A stretch of 64,000 nt of DNA, taken from positions 62,001 through 126,000 of the forward strand of contig CBDEGO010000004.1 in assembly GCA_965237995.1 (NCBI GenBank), given 5' to 3'. The notes beneath the pieces were generated by a model. The model made no database searches. It was not told the origin of the DNA and saw only the letters and a program-made list of their open reading frames with translations. Below, in pieces: positions 16,979 to 25,371 of the stretch. Within the stretch, counting starts at the first letter, position 1. Every line of letters starts with the position of its first letter. Position numbers and translations under genes: made by a program. This DNA is from JAAELZ01 sp965237995 (GTDB lineage Bacteria; Pseudomonadota; Gammaproteobacteria; Arenicellales; Poriferihabitantaceae).

Positions 16979-17584
16979 TAAGCCAAAAAGCCAGTTCCAA
17001 TTAACTTAGATACTGAATTTGATAAAATGAATGGACTGCCAATCTGCTGGGATAGAAAAGCTTGTTGAATTAAAGGTCAACGCAATCCCAATGACATGCT
17101 GAAAATAAAATTTTCAGACAGTCTGTACTCATTAAAGTCATTCGCATTCCAACGAAAAGCTTTCGCCTTTCTGGCCTAAATATCAAGTTAATTACATATA
17201 ATTTTCAGTTCAAGTGCTAGAGCGTTTGCTTGAGAGTCGTCGCGAGATATTAATCCAGTAATCATACCCATTTGATCCGCTACAGATTAAAGTCTTCTAT
17301 AGTGTTCGAGAGCAAATTTTTCTCGTTTTTGTCTTTCTTTAAACAGTACTCCCTCTCTTGGGTTTCCAGATACTTCGTCTACAGCACATTGCTCATCAAC
17401 TATATAATACAGATTTTGAAAGTCCATCAAACCGTTCTTCCACATTAACAAGAGCTTGATCTAAACCTAGAGTTTAAGCCTATATCTTCGTCTCTCATTA
17501 ATATCCTTAACCTCAAATTGTTAACCTCTTTGGTATAGCTCGATACCTTTTCTTGGAAACGTTCTTTAAAGTTCTTTCATAACT
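16979..17584. other. Degenerate gene-poor stretch between rhodanese and integrase remnant
   Basis: About 600 bases with stops in all frames and no long ORF. Composition is AT-richer than the flanks. Minus-strand fragments of 30-50 codons look protein-like (for instance KERFQEKVSSYTKEVNNLRLR, cut by stops, near 17460-17575) and may be decay products of one or more genes. No IS ends or direct repeats were recognised. It is best read as the decayed body of an integrated element whose integrase remnant follows. Confidence 0.45.
17287..17445 (-). CDS. Possible small protein or gene fragment
   Basis: A minus-strand ORF of 52 residues, starting MWKNGLMDFQNLYY at 17445 (or at the internal ATG 17427), with a charged C-terminal half (REGVLFKERQKREKFALEH). 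It is the most coding-like stretch in the decayed region. The ribosome site is weak and I do not recognise a family. A fragment of a decayed gene is at least as likely as a real small protein. Confidence 0.25.
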   Translation of the reverse strand: MWKNGLMDFQNLYYIVDEQCAVDEVSGNPREGVLFKERQKREKFALEHYRRL

Positions 17585-18058
17585 GTTCCGCTGAATTCCA
17601 ATGTGTTAGCGATTTTGAAAAACCAACGTGGCTTACACCCAAAAGAGTGTTCGCTTATAAAGGCAAACCTGTGAATAAAGCTAACGAAGGATCTTGGAGA
17701 AAGGCGTTAGATCGAGTAACTATTTGTTCCTATGAAGATGGACTCAGCGCTTGCCCACCGAAAAAGAAGTACCCTCTCATTTACCTAAAGAGTACAAGTA
17801 CGAATATTTTCGGTGGCATTATTCACGCCACACCTAGGCAAGTTGGCACGTTCAAGCAGGAACGCCTTTATATGTTTTGCAAGAGTTAGGAGGCTGGGCT
17901 GGACCCGAGATGGTGCAAAGAGTTGCGCACCTTAATCCTCGGCATTTAGCTGAGTTTGCTAAAAATATTGAAACTGTTGAAGAGCCATTGAAGAATAAAT
18001 GGCACAAATCTGACACGTTTAAATCAAAGGGGTCACACCCAAACGGTATAACCCCTTG
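17585..18058 (+). pseudogene. Tyrosine recombinase (integrase) remnant at tRNA-Arg
   Basis: C-terminal catalytic part of a phage-type integrase in broken frames. Recognisable pieces: VPLNSNVLAILKNQRG (from 17585), VFAYKGKPVNKANEGSWRKAL (from 17647, another frame), then EYKYEYFRWHYSRHT, a TAG at 17835-17837, and ASWHVQAGTPLYVLQELGGW onward. In the family the TAG position is Trp (HTWASW) and HDLRH is usual where HYSRH stands. The catalytic Tyr of QRYAHL is Val (codon 17922-17924). At least two frameshifts, a nonsense codon and loss of the nucleophile show it is dead. It ends 8 bases before the tRNA-Arg 3' end, the usual attachment site for such elements. Confidence 0.9.
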
Positions 18059-18065
18059 ATTTATA

Positions 18066-18142
18066 TGGCGCGCCCGAGACGATTCGAACGTCTGACCGCC
18101 TGGTTCGTAGCCAGGTACTCTATCCAGCTGAGCTACGGGCGC
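18066..18142 (-). tRNA. tRNA-Arg (anticodon ACG)
   Basis: Cloverleaf on the minus strand: acceptor GCGCCCG/CGGGCGC, D arm TAGCTCAGCTGG, anticodon stem CCTGG/CCAGG with loop CTACGAA, T arm GTTCGAATC, discriminator G and encoded CCA. 77 nt. It reads CGN codons after A34-to-I editing. It is the likely integration site of the element represented by the dead integrase. Confidence 0.97.
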
Positions 18143-18210
18143 GTATTCTTTGAGGTATCAATTGCTATGATTAATACTATACGATTACCTTGCTTTTCAA
18201 AGCGAAATAA

Positions 18211-18304
18211 TGGCGGAGAAGGAGGGATTCGAACCCTCGATACAGCTATAAACCGTATACTCCCTTAGCAGGGGAGCGCCTTCAGCCAGCTCGGCCACCT
18301 CTCC
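18211..18304 (-). tRNA. tRNA-Ser (anticodon GCT)
   Basis: Class II tRNA of 94 nt with a long variable arm. Acceptor GGAGAGG pairs with CCTTCTCC; anticodon stem CTCCC/GGGAG holds loop CTGCTAA; the T arm has GTTCGAATC; CCA is encoded. It lies between csrA and tRNA-Arg, as in E. coli (csrA-serV-argVYZQ). Confidence 0.97.
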
Positions 18305-18318
18305 TGATACATTTTCCT

Positions 18319-18576
18319 CTAAACGTTTCCGATATTATCGTCGTCGACTTCATCGTACGAATGATTAGATACAGAATCATTAGATTCACCTTGCATCTGA
18401 TTTTTCGCCTCTTGTTCGTGCTTGATTCTGTAATAAATCTCTTCACGATGTACCGGCACTTCTTTTGGGGCGTTGATACCAATTCGCACCTGAGAATCCC
18501 GTACGCCTAATACGGTCAAGCGAATATCATCCCCGATATGCACTGACTCGCCTATTCTACGAGTTAAAATTAACAC
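18319..18576 (-). CDS. csrA: Carbon storage regulator CsrA
   Basis: Dimeric RNA-binding regulator that binds GGA motifs in mRNA leaders and controls carbon flux, motility and biofilm genes. The first 60 residues match CsrA: LILTRRIGESVHIGDDI, VLGVRDSQVRIGINAPKEVPVHREEIYYRI. The protein is 85 residues; the last 25 form an unusual acidic tail (SNDSVSNHSYDEVDDDNIGN) longer than in E. coli (61 residues). It lies between lysC and tRNA-Ser in the conserved alaS-csrA-serV neighbourhood, with lysC inserted. Confidence 0.97.
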   Translation of the reverse strand: MLILTRRIGESVHIGDDIRLTVLGVRDSQVRIGINAPKEVPVHREEIYYRIKHEQEAKNQMQGESNDSVSNHSYDEVDDDNIGNV

Positions 18577-18718
18577 TGCTCTTACTCCAATTGTTAAATC
18601 AACAGCATCATGTGCTCGTGGTTGGCTACCTAGCCACCCTAGACGCTATTGAGAGGCGCGATTATATACCGTAAAACAAGATTAGTGCACCCGTTAATAA
18701 TAATATTTATGCCTAGAT

Positions 18719-19936
18719 TTAGACTTTATCTAGCTTAAATGCACCATGTAAGGTTTGCACTGCTAGGTCCGTAAACTGCTTACGCACGGTGACTGAAATT
18801 TTTATTTCAGATGTCGAAATCATTTGGATATTTATCCCCTGTTCCGACAATGCTTTGAACATACTGGTCGCGATACCTTCATGAGATCGCATCCCAATAC
18901 CTACCACAGAAATTTTTGCGATATCGTCATCTGCAACCACTTCCTGCGCACCGAGTTCGGCAACCACTGGTTGTAATAATTCTATCGATCGCTGCATATC
19001 AGCACCACCGACCGTAAATGTAAAGTCGGTTAAGCCTTCTTCACTAATATTTTGGATAATCATATCCACATTGATATGCGCGTCAGAGATAACACCCAAT
19101 ATTTGATGCGCGATTCCTGGTTTATCAGGCACATCACGTACAGTGACCTTCGCTTCGTCTTTGCTGGAGGTGATGCCTGATATAAGTGGCTGTTCCACGG
19201 TATTTTCCTCATCGGTAATCAACGTACCCGGGCCTTCTTCAAAGGAAGACAATACCCGCAATGGCACTTTATATTTGCTGGCAAACTCAACTGATCGAAT
19301 TTGTAATACTTTTGCGCCTAAGCTCGCAAGCTCAAGCATTTCTTCAAACGTGATGGTATTTAAACGTCGCGCATCTTTTACGACTCTAGGGTCAGCGGTA
19401 TAAACGCCATCAACATCGGTATAAATTTTGCATTCATCCGCCTTTATAGCCGCTGCCAATGCCACCGCAGTAGTATCAGATCCACCACGTCCTAAGGTAG
19501 TTATGTTATTTTCTGCATCCACACCTTGAAAGCCGGCTACCACCACCACTCGCCCTTTTTCTAGGTCCCTCTTTATAGGGCTGGCATCAATATCAACAAT
19601 TCGCGCTTTGCCGTGTACATTGTCGGTCAGAATTTTAACTTGCGATCCCGTGTAAGAACGCGCTTCGACACCGATCTGGTTAAACGCCATGCATAATAAT
19701 GCAATTGTGACTTGCTCACCCGTTGATAACAACACATCAAGCTCACGCGCTGGGGGCTGATTGTTGATTTCAGTGGCTAAACCCAGCAAGCGATTAGTTT
19801 CGCCGCTCATCGCTGAAACTACCACCACCATTTGGTGGCCCGCGCGATTTTGCGCTGCAACTTTCTCTGCGACCGCGTTGATACGTTCAACGCTGCCTAC
19901 AGAAGTACCACCAAATTTTTCGACGTAGAGTGCCAA
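18719..19936 (-). CDS. lysC: Aspartate kinase
   Basis: Phosphorylates aspartate, the first step to lysine, threonine, methionine and diaminopimelate. 405 residues; the start is TTG giving MALYVEKFGGTSVG, the expected N-terminus. The kinase domain (1 to about 240) has KFGGTSVG, LGRGGSDTTAVALAAA and YTDVDGVYTADPR. Two ACT domains follow (from about 265; ISVVGIGMRSHEG). This is the monofunctional class found in Pseudomonas. No lysine riboswitch fits in the 74-base leader, so control is probably allosteric through the ACT domains. dapE in the same window uses its pathway. Confidence 0.96.
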   Translation of the reverse strand: MALYVEKFGGTSVGSVERINAVAEKVAAQNRAGHQMVVVVSAMSGETNRLLGLATEINNQPPARELDVLLSTGEQVTIALLCMAFNQIGVEARSYTGSQVKILTDNVHGKARIVDIDASPIKRDLEKGRVVVVAGFQGVDAENNITTLGRGGSDTTAVALAAAIKADECKIYTDVDGVYTADPRVVKDARRLNTITFEEMLELASLGAKVLQIRSVEFASKYKVPLRVLSSFEEGPGTLITDEENTVEQPLISGITSSKDEAKVTVRDVPDKPGIAHQILGVISDAHINVDMIIQNISEEGLTDFTFTVGGADMQRSIELLQPVVAELGAQEVVADDDIAKISVVGIGMRSHEGIATSMFKALSEQGINIQMISTSEIKISVTVRKQFTDLAVQTLHGAFKLDKV

Positions 19937-20010
19937 AGCTGCTTTAAGAAATAATTTCGGGCGCGGATTAAAACCTGTTAATCACCTAAAGTAAAGTAGA
20001 TTTACTGCGC

Positions 20011-22608
20011 TCAGGCACTCGCTATCGCAGTTTTAATCGCTTCTAGAGCTTGCCCCAACTGCGCAACGTTGGCGCCGCCGCCTTGCGCCATTTCTGGCTT
20101 GCCTCCGCCTCTACCATCCACTAGATCCATCGCTGGCTTAATCAACTGACCGGCTGCAAATTTTTCAGTCAAAGACGGCGTCACTCGTACAATGATACTC
20201 ACTTTACCTTCAAACGTACCCGCAACCACAACGATGCCTTCTCCGAGACTGGAACGCGCCGCGTCGACCGTATTACGTAAAGTTTTCACATCTACATCAT
20301 CTTGCTGTACTACCATCACCTTGACGCCGTTTATTTCAGACACATTGTCTGCTTTGTCTGGTGCATTGGTTGACACTGCCAATTTAGATTGTGCCGTCTT
20401 TAACTGTTTATCGAGTACTTTATTAGTCGCCATTAGCGCCGACACCTTGCTTGCTAAGTCATCAGGCGACGTCTTAAGCAAATGACTCAGCTGCGCTAAA
20501 TGGGCGCTTTGCTTTTGCATCAACTTGATAGCCGGCTCACCTGTTTGCACTTCGATCCGGCGCACTCCAGCGGCAATACCCGTTTCTGACTCAATCTTGA
20601 AAAGGCCAATCTCCCCCGTGCGGTTAACGTGGGTGCCACCGCAAAGTTCGAGCGAATAATCGCCCATTTCTACTACGCGCACTTCGTTGTCGTATTTTTC
20701 ACCAAATAAAGCCGCTGCGCCCTTTGCCTTCGCTTGATCTAATTCCATATGCGATACAGCAACAACTAAATTAGCTTCAATTTGATTATTCACCACTTGC
20801 TCAATATGCGCCAATTGATCAGCTTGTAAGGGCTCAAAGTGAGAGAAGTCAAAACGTAAGCGTGTTGCACTGACTAACGAGCCTTTTTGCTGAACATGCT
20901 CACCTAACACCTCTTTTAAGGCTTGGTGCAATAGGTGGGTAGCTGAATGGTTAGCTGCATTGCGACGACGTTCAGAGGCGGTTACCGCTGCATCTAATTG
21001 GTCACCTAGCTTAAGTGTACCTGTGCTTAGTTCGCCAAAATGACCGATCACCTTATTCGCGAGATACTGAGTATCAGCAACAGTAAAACACGCGCTCTCG
21101 ACTGACAGAACGCCTGTATCACCAACTTGCCCGCCACTTTCGGCATAAAATGGCGTCTCCGATAGGACTAATATACCTTGCTCACCTGCCTGTAACGATT
21201 CAACTTGCTTGCCGTCTTTTATAATCGCGATAAGTGGTGAAGGCACGCTTAGGCTTTCATATCCAACAAATTTCGTGCTGGCAACATCTACTTGAATCTG
21301 CGCATCCATCGTAAATTTCTGCGCTGAACGAGCCCGTTCACGCTGCACCTGCATCGCCTCGTCAAAGCCCGCTTTGTCTAAGGTATAGCCTTGCTCACGC
21401 GCATAGTCTTCTGTTAAGTCATACGGAAAACCAAAGGTATCATATAACTTAAACACCACTTCACCGGACAACTCATCAGACGACATCTGCGAAAATTCGC
21501 TATCGAGTATTTTGATACCTTGGTCTAAGGTTTCAATAAACTTAGCATTTTCTTTTTCAAGCACTTGCTCGATGACTGCCTGTTTTTGAACAAGCTCAGG
21601 ATAAGCTTCACCCATTTGCTGCGCTAAGCAATTGACCAGTTGGTGCATAAACGCTTTGCGCATACCTTGTTGATAACCGTGCCGAATGGCTCGGCGAACT
21701 ATGCGGCGTAACACATAGCCCCGCCCTTCATTGGACGGCGTTACGCCATCTATAATCAAAAATGAACTTGCGCGAATATGATCAGCAATCACTCTTAGTG
21801 ATTTGTTTTCTTTACTCGCTTTCACACCTAAAACCCGCGCCGCATCAGCGATGAGGTGATCGAATAAATCTATCTCATAATTACTATGTACGCCTTGTAA
21901 TACCGCCGCCATACGCTCTAAGCCCATGCCGGTATCAACTGAAGGCTTTGGTAGAGGATTTAAATTGCCATCGCTGTCACGGTTATATTGCATGAACACT
22001 AGATTCCATATCTCTACATAACGGTCTCCGTCTTCTTCAGGTGTTCCAGGCGGCCCTCCGGGCACGTCTTCTCCATGATCATAAAAAATTTCGGTGCAAG
22101 GCCCACAAGGCCCAGTATCGCCCATAGACCAGAAGTTGTCCTTTGCACCGATACGAGATAACCGCGTCGGGTCAACCCCAATTTGTTCAATCCAAATTCG
22201 CTCTGCTTCGTCGTCTTCATCAAATACGGTAACCCAGAGCTTTTCTGCCGGCAGCGCGTACACCTCAGTTAGTAATTGCCACGCGTAGGCGATCGCTTCT
22301 TCTTTAAAGTAATCGCCAAAACTAAAATTGCCCAACATTTCAAAAAACGTATGATGCCTTGCGGTGTAACCTACGTTTTCCAAGTCATTATGCTTTCCAC
22401 CTGCTCTGACACAACGTTGTGAAGTCACCGCTCTTTGGTAGTCGCGCTTTTCCGTGCCCAAAAAGGTTTCTTTAAACTGCACCATCCCAGCATTAGTAAA
22501 CAAAAGTGTTGGATCGTTTCCTGGGATTAGCGGGCTACTCGCAACGCTTTGATGGCCTCGCTCGCTAAAATAATCGATAAAGGTTTGGCGAATTTCTGAA
22601 GTTTTCAT
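20011..22608 (-). CDS. alaS: Alanyl-tRNA synthetase
   Basis: Class II synthetase for tRNA-Ala with an editing domain, 865 residues (E. coli 876). The N-terminus MKTSEIRQTFIDYFSERGH and NDLENVGYTARHHTFFEMLGNFSFGDYF mark the catalytic core. The editing zinc site is ANHSATHLLH plus CGGTHV. The C-terminal oligomerisation domain ends with DGRGGGKPEMAQGGG. It starts 5 bases after the recX stop, so recA-recX-alaS are probably co-transcribed. Confidence 0.98.
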   Translation of the reverse strand: MKTSEIRQTFIDYFSERGHQSVASSPLIPGNDPTLLFTNAGMVQFKETFLGTEKRDYQRAVTSQRCVRAGGKHNDLENVGYTARHHTFFEMLGNFSFGDYFKEEAIAYAWQLLTEVYALPAEKLWVTVFDEDDEAERIWIEQIGVDPTRLSRIGAKDNFWSMGDTGPCGPCTEIFYDHGEDVPGGPPGTPEEDGDRYVEIWNLVFMQYNRDSDGNLNPLPKPSVDTGMGLERMAAVLQGVHSNYEIDLFDHLIADAARVLGVKASKENKSLRVIADHIRASSFLIIDGVTPSNEGRGYVLRRIVRRAIRHGYQQGMRKAFMHQLVNCLAQQMGEAYPELVQKQAVIEQVLEKENAKFIETLDQGIKILDSEFSQMSSDELSGEVVFKLYDTFGFPYDLTEDYAREQGYTLDKAGFDEAMQVQRERARSAQKFTMDAQIQVDVASTKFVGYESLSVPSPLIAIIKDGKQVESLQAGEQGILVLSETPFYAESGGQVGDTGVLSVESACFTVADTQYLANKVIGHFGELSTGTLKLGDQLDAAVTASERRRNAANHSATHLLHQALKEVLGEHVQQKGSLVSATRLRFDFSHFEPLQADQLAHIEQVVNNQIEANLVVAVSHMELDQAKAKGAAALFGEKYDNEVRVVEMGDYSLELCGGTHVNRTGEIGLFKIESETGIAAGVRRIEVQTGEPAIKLMQKQSAHLAQLSHLLKTSPDDLASKVSALMATNKVLDKQLKTAQSKLAVSTNAPDKADNVSEINGVKVMVVQQDDVDVKTLRNTVDAARSSLGEGIVVVAGTFEGKVSIIVRVTPSLTEKFAAGQLIKPAMDLVDGRGGGKPEMAQGGGANVAQLGQALEAIKTAIASA

Positions 22609-22613
22609 CTTAT

Positions 22614-23063
22614 TTATTGCTCTAACGCAATGCGGACTTGTTCGGTGCTAAAACCCCGTTGTTGTAAAAAGCGAGCTTGGCGTGACCATTCTTTGTAATC
22701 ACTGGGCTTTTCCTCGCCATATTTTTTGGTACGGATTTCTACTAGTCGATCGATCCATTTATTGTCATAGAGCGATAAATAAGTTTCGATCAGGCTAACA
22801 TCAATATCATGCTGGTTTAATTCATGCTTGAGTTTAAGCGGTCCTGACCCTTTATTAAACCGTGACCGGCATAACATTTCGGTGAATCGGTCATCACTTA
22901 AATAATCGTCTTCGATCAAACTAGAGATTAACTCATGCACTAGCTGCGGTTGTTCAGTGCGGCCCAATAACTTATTGCTTAGCTCCTTAACGCTGTGCTC
23001 CCGGCGCGCCAAGGCTTGTATCGCCTTAGCCCACAGCCGCTTATATTCTTTTGAGTCCGCCAC
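22614..23063 (-). CDS. recX: RecA regulatory protein RecX
   Basis: Small helical modulator that blocks RecA filament extension. 149 residues, within the family range, with GTG start. Family signatures include the ALARREHSVKELSNKLLGR start and the LIEDDYLSDDRFTEMLCRSR segment, then RQARFLQQRGFSTEQVRIAL near the end. It follows recA after 12 bases, the standard order. Confidence 0.94.
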   Translation of the reverse strand: MADSKEYKRLWAKAIQALARREHSVKELSNKLLGRTEQPQLVHELISSLIEDDYLSDDRFTEMLCRSRFNKGSGPLKLKHELNQHDIDVSLIETYLSLYDNKWIDRLVEIRTKKYGEEKPSDYKEWSRQARFLQQRGFSTEQVRIALEQ

Positions 23064-23075
23064 CCAACAAAACTG

Positions 23076-24119
23076 TTATGCCTCAGAAGGTTCCTCTGGG
23101 GTAGCTTCAGCGGGTGCTTCTTCGCCCTCAATCAAACCTTTTGCTTGGCGAATTTTAAGCTCCAACTCAGCCGCTGCCTCAGGATGCTCTTTTAAGTATG
23201 TGCGGCTGTTATCTCTACCTTGGCCAATTCTTTCTGCGCCATAGCTATACCAGGCACCCGCTTTATCGACTAATTTTTCTTCTACGCCAATATCTAGCAA
23301 TTCTCCTTCTTTAGAAATACCTTCGTTGTAGAGAATATCAAACTCAGCTTGTTTAAATGGTGGGGCCACCTTGTTTTTGACCACTTTCACCCGCGTATGG
23401 TTACCCATAATTTCATCACCTTTTTTAAGCGCACCAATGCGGCGAATATCTAAGCGAACTGATGAATAAAACTTTAGTGCATTACCACCTGTCGTTGTTT
23501 CAGGGCTACCAAACATAACGCCGATTTTCATACGAATTTGATTGATAAAAATAACCAAAGTGTTTGATCGCTTAATGTTACCGGTTAGCTTTCTCAGTGC
23601 CTGTGACATCAAACGGGCTTGCAAGCCCATATGCGAATCACCCATGTCACCTTCAATTTCAGCTTTCGGGGTTAACGCTGCCACTGAGTCAATCACTAAG
23701 ATATCCACCGCACCTGATCGCACTAACATGTCAGTTATCTCTAAGGCTTGCTCACCCGTATCAGGCTGCGACACCAGCAAACCATCTAAATCAACTCCAA
23801 GCTTCTCAGCATATGCGGGATCTAACGCGTGCTCTGCGTCGACAAACGCAGCGGTTCCGCCCATCTTTTGACATTGCGCGATGGTTGATAAAGTCAGCGT
23901 TGTTTTACCTGACGATTCAGGACCATAAATTTCAACAATTCTACCTTTAGGTAACCCGCCAAGGCCCAATGCAATATCAAGCCCAATTGATCCGGTCGAA
24001 ATAGCCTCTATTTCTTGCTTAGCCCCTTCATCACCAAGGCGCATAACCGACCCCGTTCCGAACTGTCTTTCAATTTGACTTAATGCAGCTTCTAGCGCTT
24101 TTGCACGGTTATCATCCAT
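23076..24119 (-). CDS. recA: Recombinase RecA
   Basis: DNA-dependent ATPase for strand exchange and LexA co-protease activity. 347 residues. Walker A is GPESSGKTT (66-74); LLVSQPDTGEQALEI, VIDSVAALTPKAEIEGD (Walker B) and loop 2 with the MFGSPETTTGGNALKFY stretch are intact. The acidic tail is Glu-rich (EGEEAPAEATPEEP). I found no CTGT-N8-ACAG LexA box in the 95-base gap to dnaQ; a GCCCAATTGGGC palindrome lies 32 bases upstream of the start. Confidence 0.99.
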   Translation of the reverse strand: MDDNRAKALEAALSQIERQFGTGSVMRLGDEGAKQEIEAISTGSIGLDIALGLGGLPKGRIVEIYGPESSGKTTLTLSTIAQCQKMGGTAAFVDAEHALDPAYAEKLGVDLDGLLVSQPDTGEQALEITDMLVRSGAVDILVIDSVAALTPKAEIEGDMGDSHMGLQARLMSQALRKLTGNIKRSNTLVIFINQIRMKIGVMFGSPETTTGGNALKFYSSVRLDIRRIGALKKGDEIMGNHTRVKVVKNKVAPPFKQAEFDILYNEGISKEGELLDIGVEEKLVDKAGAWYSYGAERIGQGRDNSRTYLKEHPEAAAELELKIRQAKGLIEGEEAPAEATPEEPSEA

Positions 24120-24151
24120 CTTTGCTTCTCACTCTGTAGTTGTAGGTTAAA

Positions 24152-24163
24152 GCCCAATTGGGC
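24152..24163. promoter_or_regulatory. GCCCAATTGGGC palindrome in the recA leader
   Basis: A perfect 12-bp palindrome 32 bases upstream of the recA ATG. The inner CCCAATTGGG also occurs in the 16-bp palindrome upstream of soxX (39102-39117) and once inside dapE (26699-26708). It might be a regulator site or a short mRNA stem; no known motif is claimed. Confidence 0.3.
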
Positions 24164-24214
24164 AAGGGTTAAATTATCCCATAACACCCGATCAGATGTT
24201 AGGCTCGATTACGC

Positions 24215-24931
24215 TTACCAACTGATATTTTGCTCTGTTTCATCGCTTAATAACTTAAGCCATTTTTGATGTTCAACAAGCTCTTCTGCACTGGGGACAA
24301 CCACCTTGAGTGGCGCACGATTCGCGTCAATTCGCATGGCTTGATCGGCGTCTGCTGATTTGCGATCACCATGGCTTTCACCGAGCAAATTCAATTGCCC
24401 GCCCGTCATCAGCAAATAAACATCTGCCAAAATCTCTGAATCGAGCAGTGCGCCGTGCAAAGTACGATGCGAGTTTTCAACGCCATATCGCTGACACAAC
24501 GCATCTAAGCTGTTACGTTGCCCTGGGTGCATTTTACGTGCCAGCGCCAGCGTATCTAGCACCTCACAATAATCACTAATCGTCCCTTTATCGCCATCCA
24601 ATAGGCTTAGCTCATGGTCGAGAAAGCCAACGTCGAAGGCTGCATTATGAATAATAAGCGTAGCGCCTTTGATATGCTCCAAAAACGTATCAGCAATATC
24701 GGCAAATACGGGCTCAGACTCTAAATCACTTAAGGTGTAACCATGAACGTTCGCCGCCCCTTCGTCAATTTCTCGCTCTGGATTAATATATTGATGGTAA
24801 TTATTGCCGGTAATTCTGCGCTGATACAGCTCAACGCAACCGATCTCGATAATTTTGTGCCCCTGCTGTGGTTCAAGGCCTGTGGTCTCGGTATCTAACA
24901 CTAAATACCGTGTATTATCTTGTGCTGCCAT
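24215..24931 (-). CDS. dnaQ: DNA polymerase III epsilon subunit (3'-5' exonuclease)
   Basis: Proofreading subunit of the replicative polymerase. 238 residues. The DEDDh exonuclease motifs are complete: LVLDTETTG (D13, E15), IIHNAAFDVGFLDHEL, and HRTLHGALLDSEILADVYL. The C-terminal tail (from about 190) would bind the alpha subunit. The start overlaps the rnhA stop as TAATG, so it is coupled. E. coli has rnhA and dnaQ adjacent but divergent; here they are in tandem, a common gammaproteobacterial arrangement. Confidence 0.97.
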   Translation of the reverse strand: MAAQDNTRYLVLDTETTGLEPQQGHKIIEIGCVELYQRRITGNNYHQYINPEREIDEGAANVHGYTLSDLESEPVFADIADTFLEHIKGATLIIHNAAFDVGFLDHELSLLDGDKGTISDYCEVLDTLALARKMHPGQRNSLDALCQRYGVENSHRTLHGALLDSEILADVYLLMTGGQLNLLGESHGDRKSADADQAMRIDANRAPLKVVVPSAEELVEHQKWLKLLSDETEQNISW

Positions 24932-25371
24932 TATTCTTCACCTATCTCGTCAATCGCTTCGTTTGCAAGGGCATCAGCGCGCTCATTCCCTTCAACGCCC
25001 GCGTGCCCTTTTACCCAATGCCATGTTACTTGGTGGTGCTGGTTCAACGCATCCAACTCCAGCCACAACTCTTTATTCTTTACGGGTTTTTTCGCTGCGG
25101 TTTTCCACCCCTTTGAGCGCCACCCATCAATCCACTTAGTAATGCCGTCTTTAACATACACTGAGTCCGTATATAAATCGACGATGCAGGTCCGCTTTAG
25201 CACCTTGAGCGACTCAATGGCTGCCATTAATTCCATCTGATTATTAGTGGTCTGCGCTTTAGCTCCCTTCAATTCCTTAGTCGTATCGCCGTAGGACAAC
25301 AGCGCACCCCAGCCGCCCACACCTGGGTTTCCACGGCAAGCGCCATCAGTATAAATTGTCACTAGACTCAT
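24931..25371 (-). CDS. rnhA: Ribonuclease HI
   Basis: Cuts RNA in RNA-DNA hybrids, including R-loops and Okazaki primers. 146 residues. The acidic active site is in place: IYTDGACRGNPGVGGWGALL (first Asp), NQMELMAAIESL (Glu), DLYTDSVYVKDG (second Asp) and GNERADALANEA (last Asp). It overlaps the upstream methyltransferase by ATGA and dnaQ by 1 base, so three genes form one operon. Confidence 0.97.
   Translation of the reverse strand: MSLVTIYTDGACRGNPGVGGWGALLSYGDTTKELKGAKAQTTNNQMELMAAIESLKVLKRTCIVDLYTDSVYVKDGITKWIDGWRSKGWKTAAKKPVKNKELWLELDALNQHHQVTWHWVKGHAGVEGNERADALANEAIDEIGEE

Noticed and set aside
18020..18060. Hairpin AAGGGGT/ACCCCTT as a tRNA-Arg terminator
   Set aside because: Long loop and no T run; it lies within the integrase remnant end.
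19937..20010. Lysine riboswitch before lysC
   Set aside because: The gap to alaS is only 74 bases, too short for the L-box fold, and no conserved core is seen.
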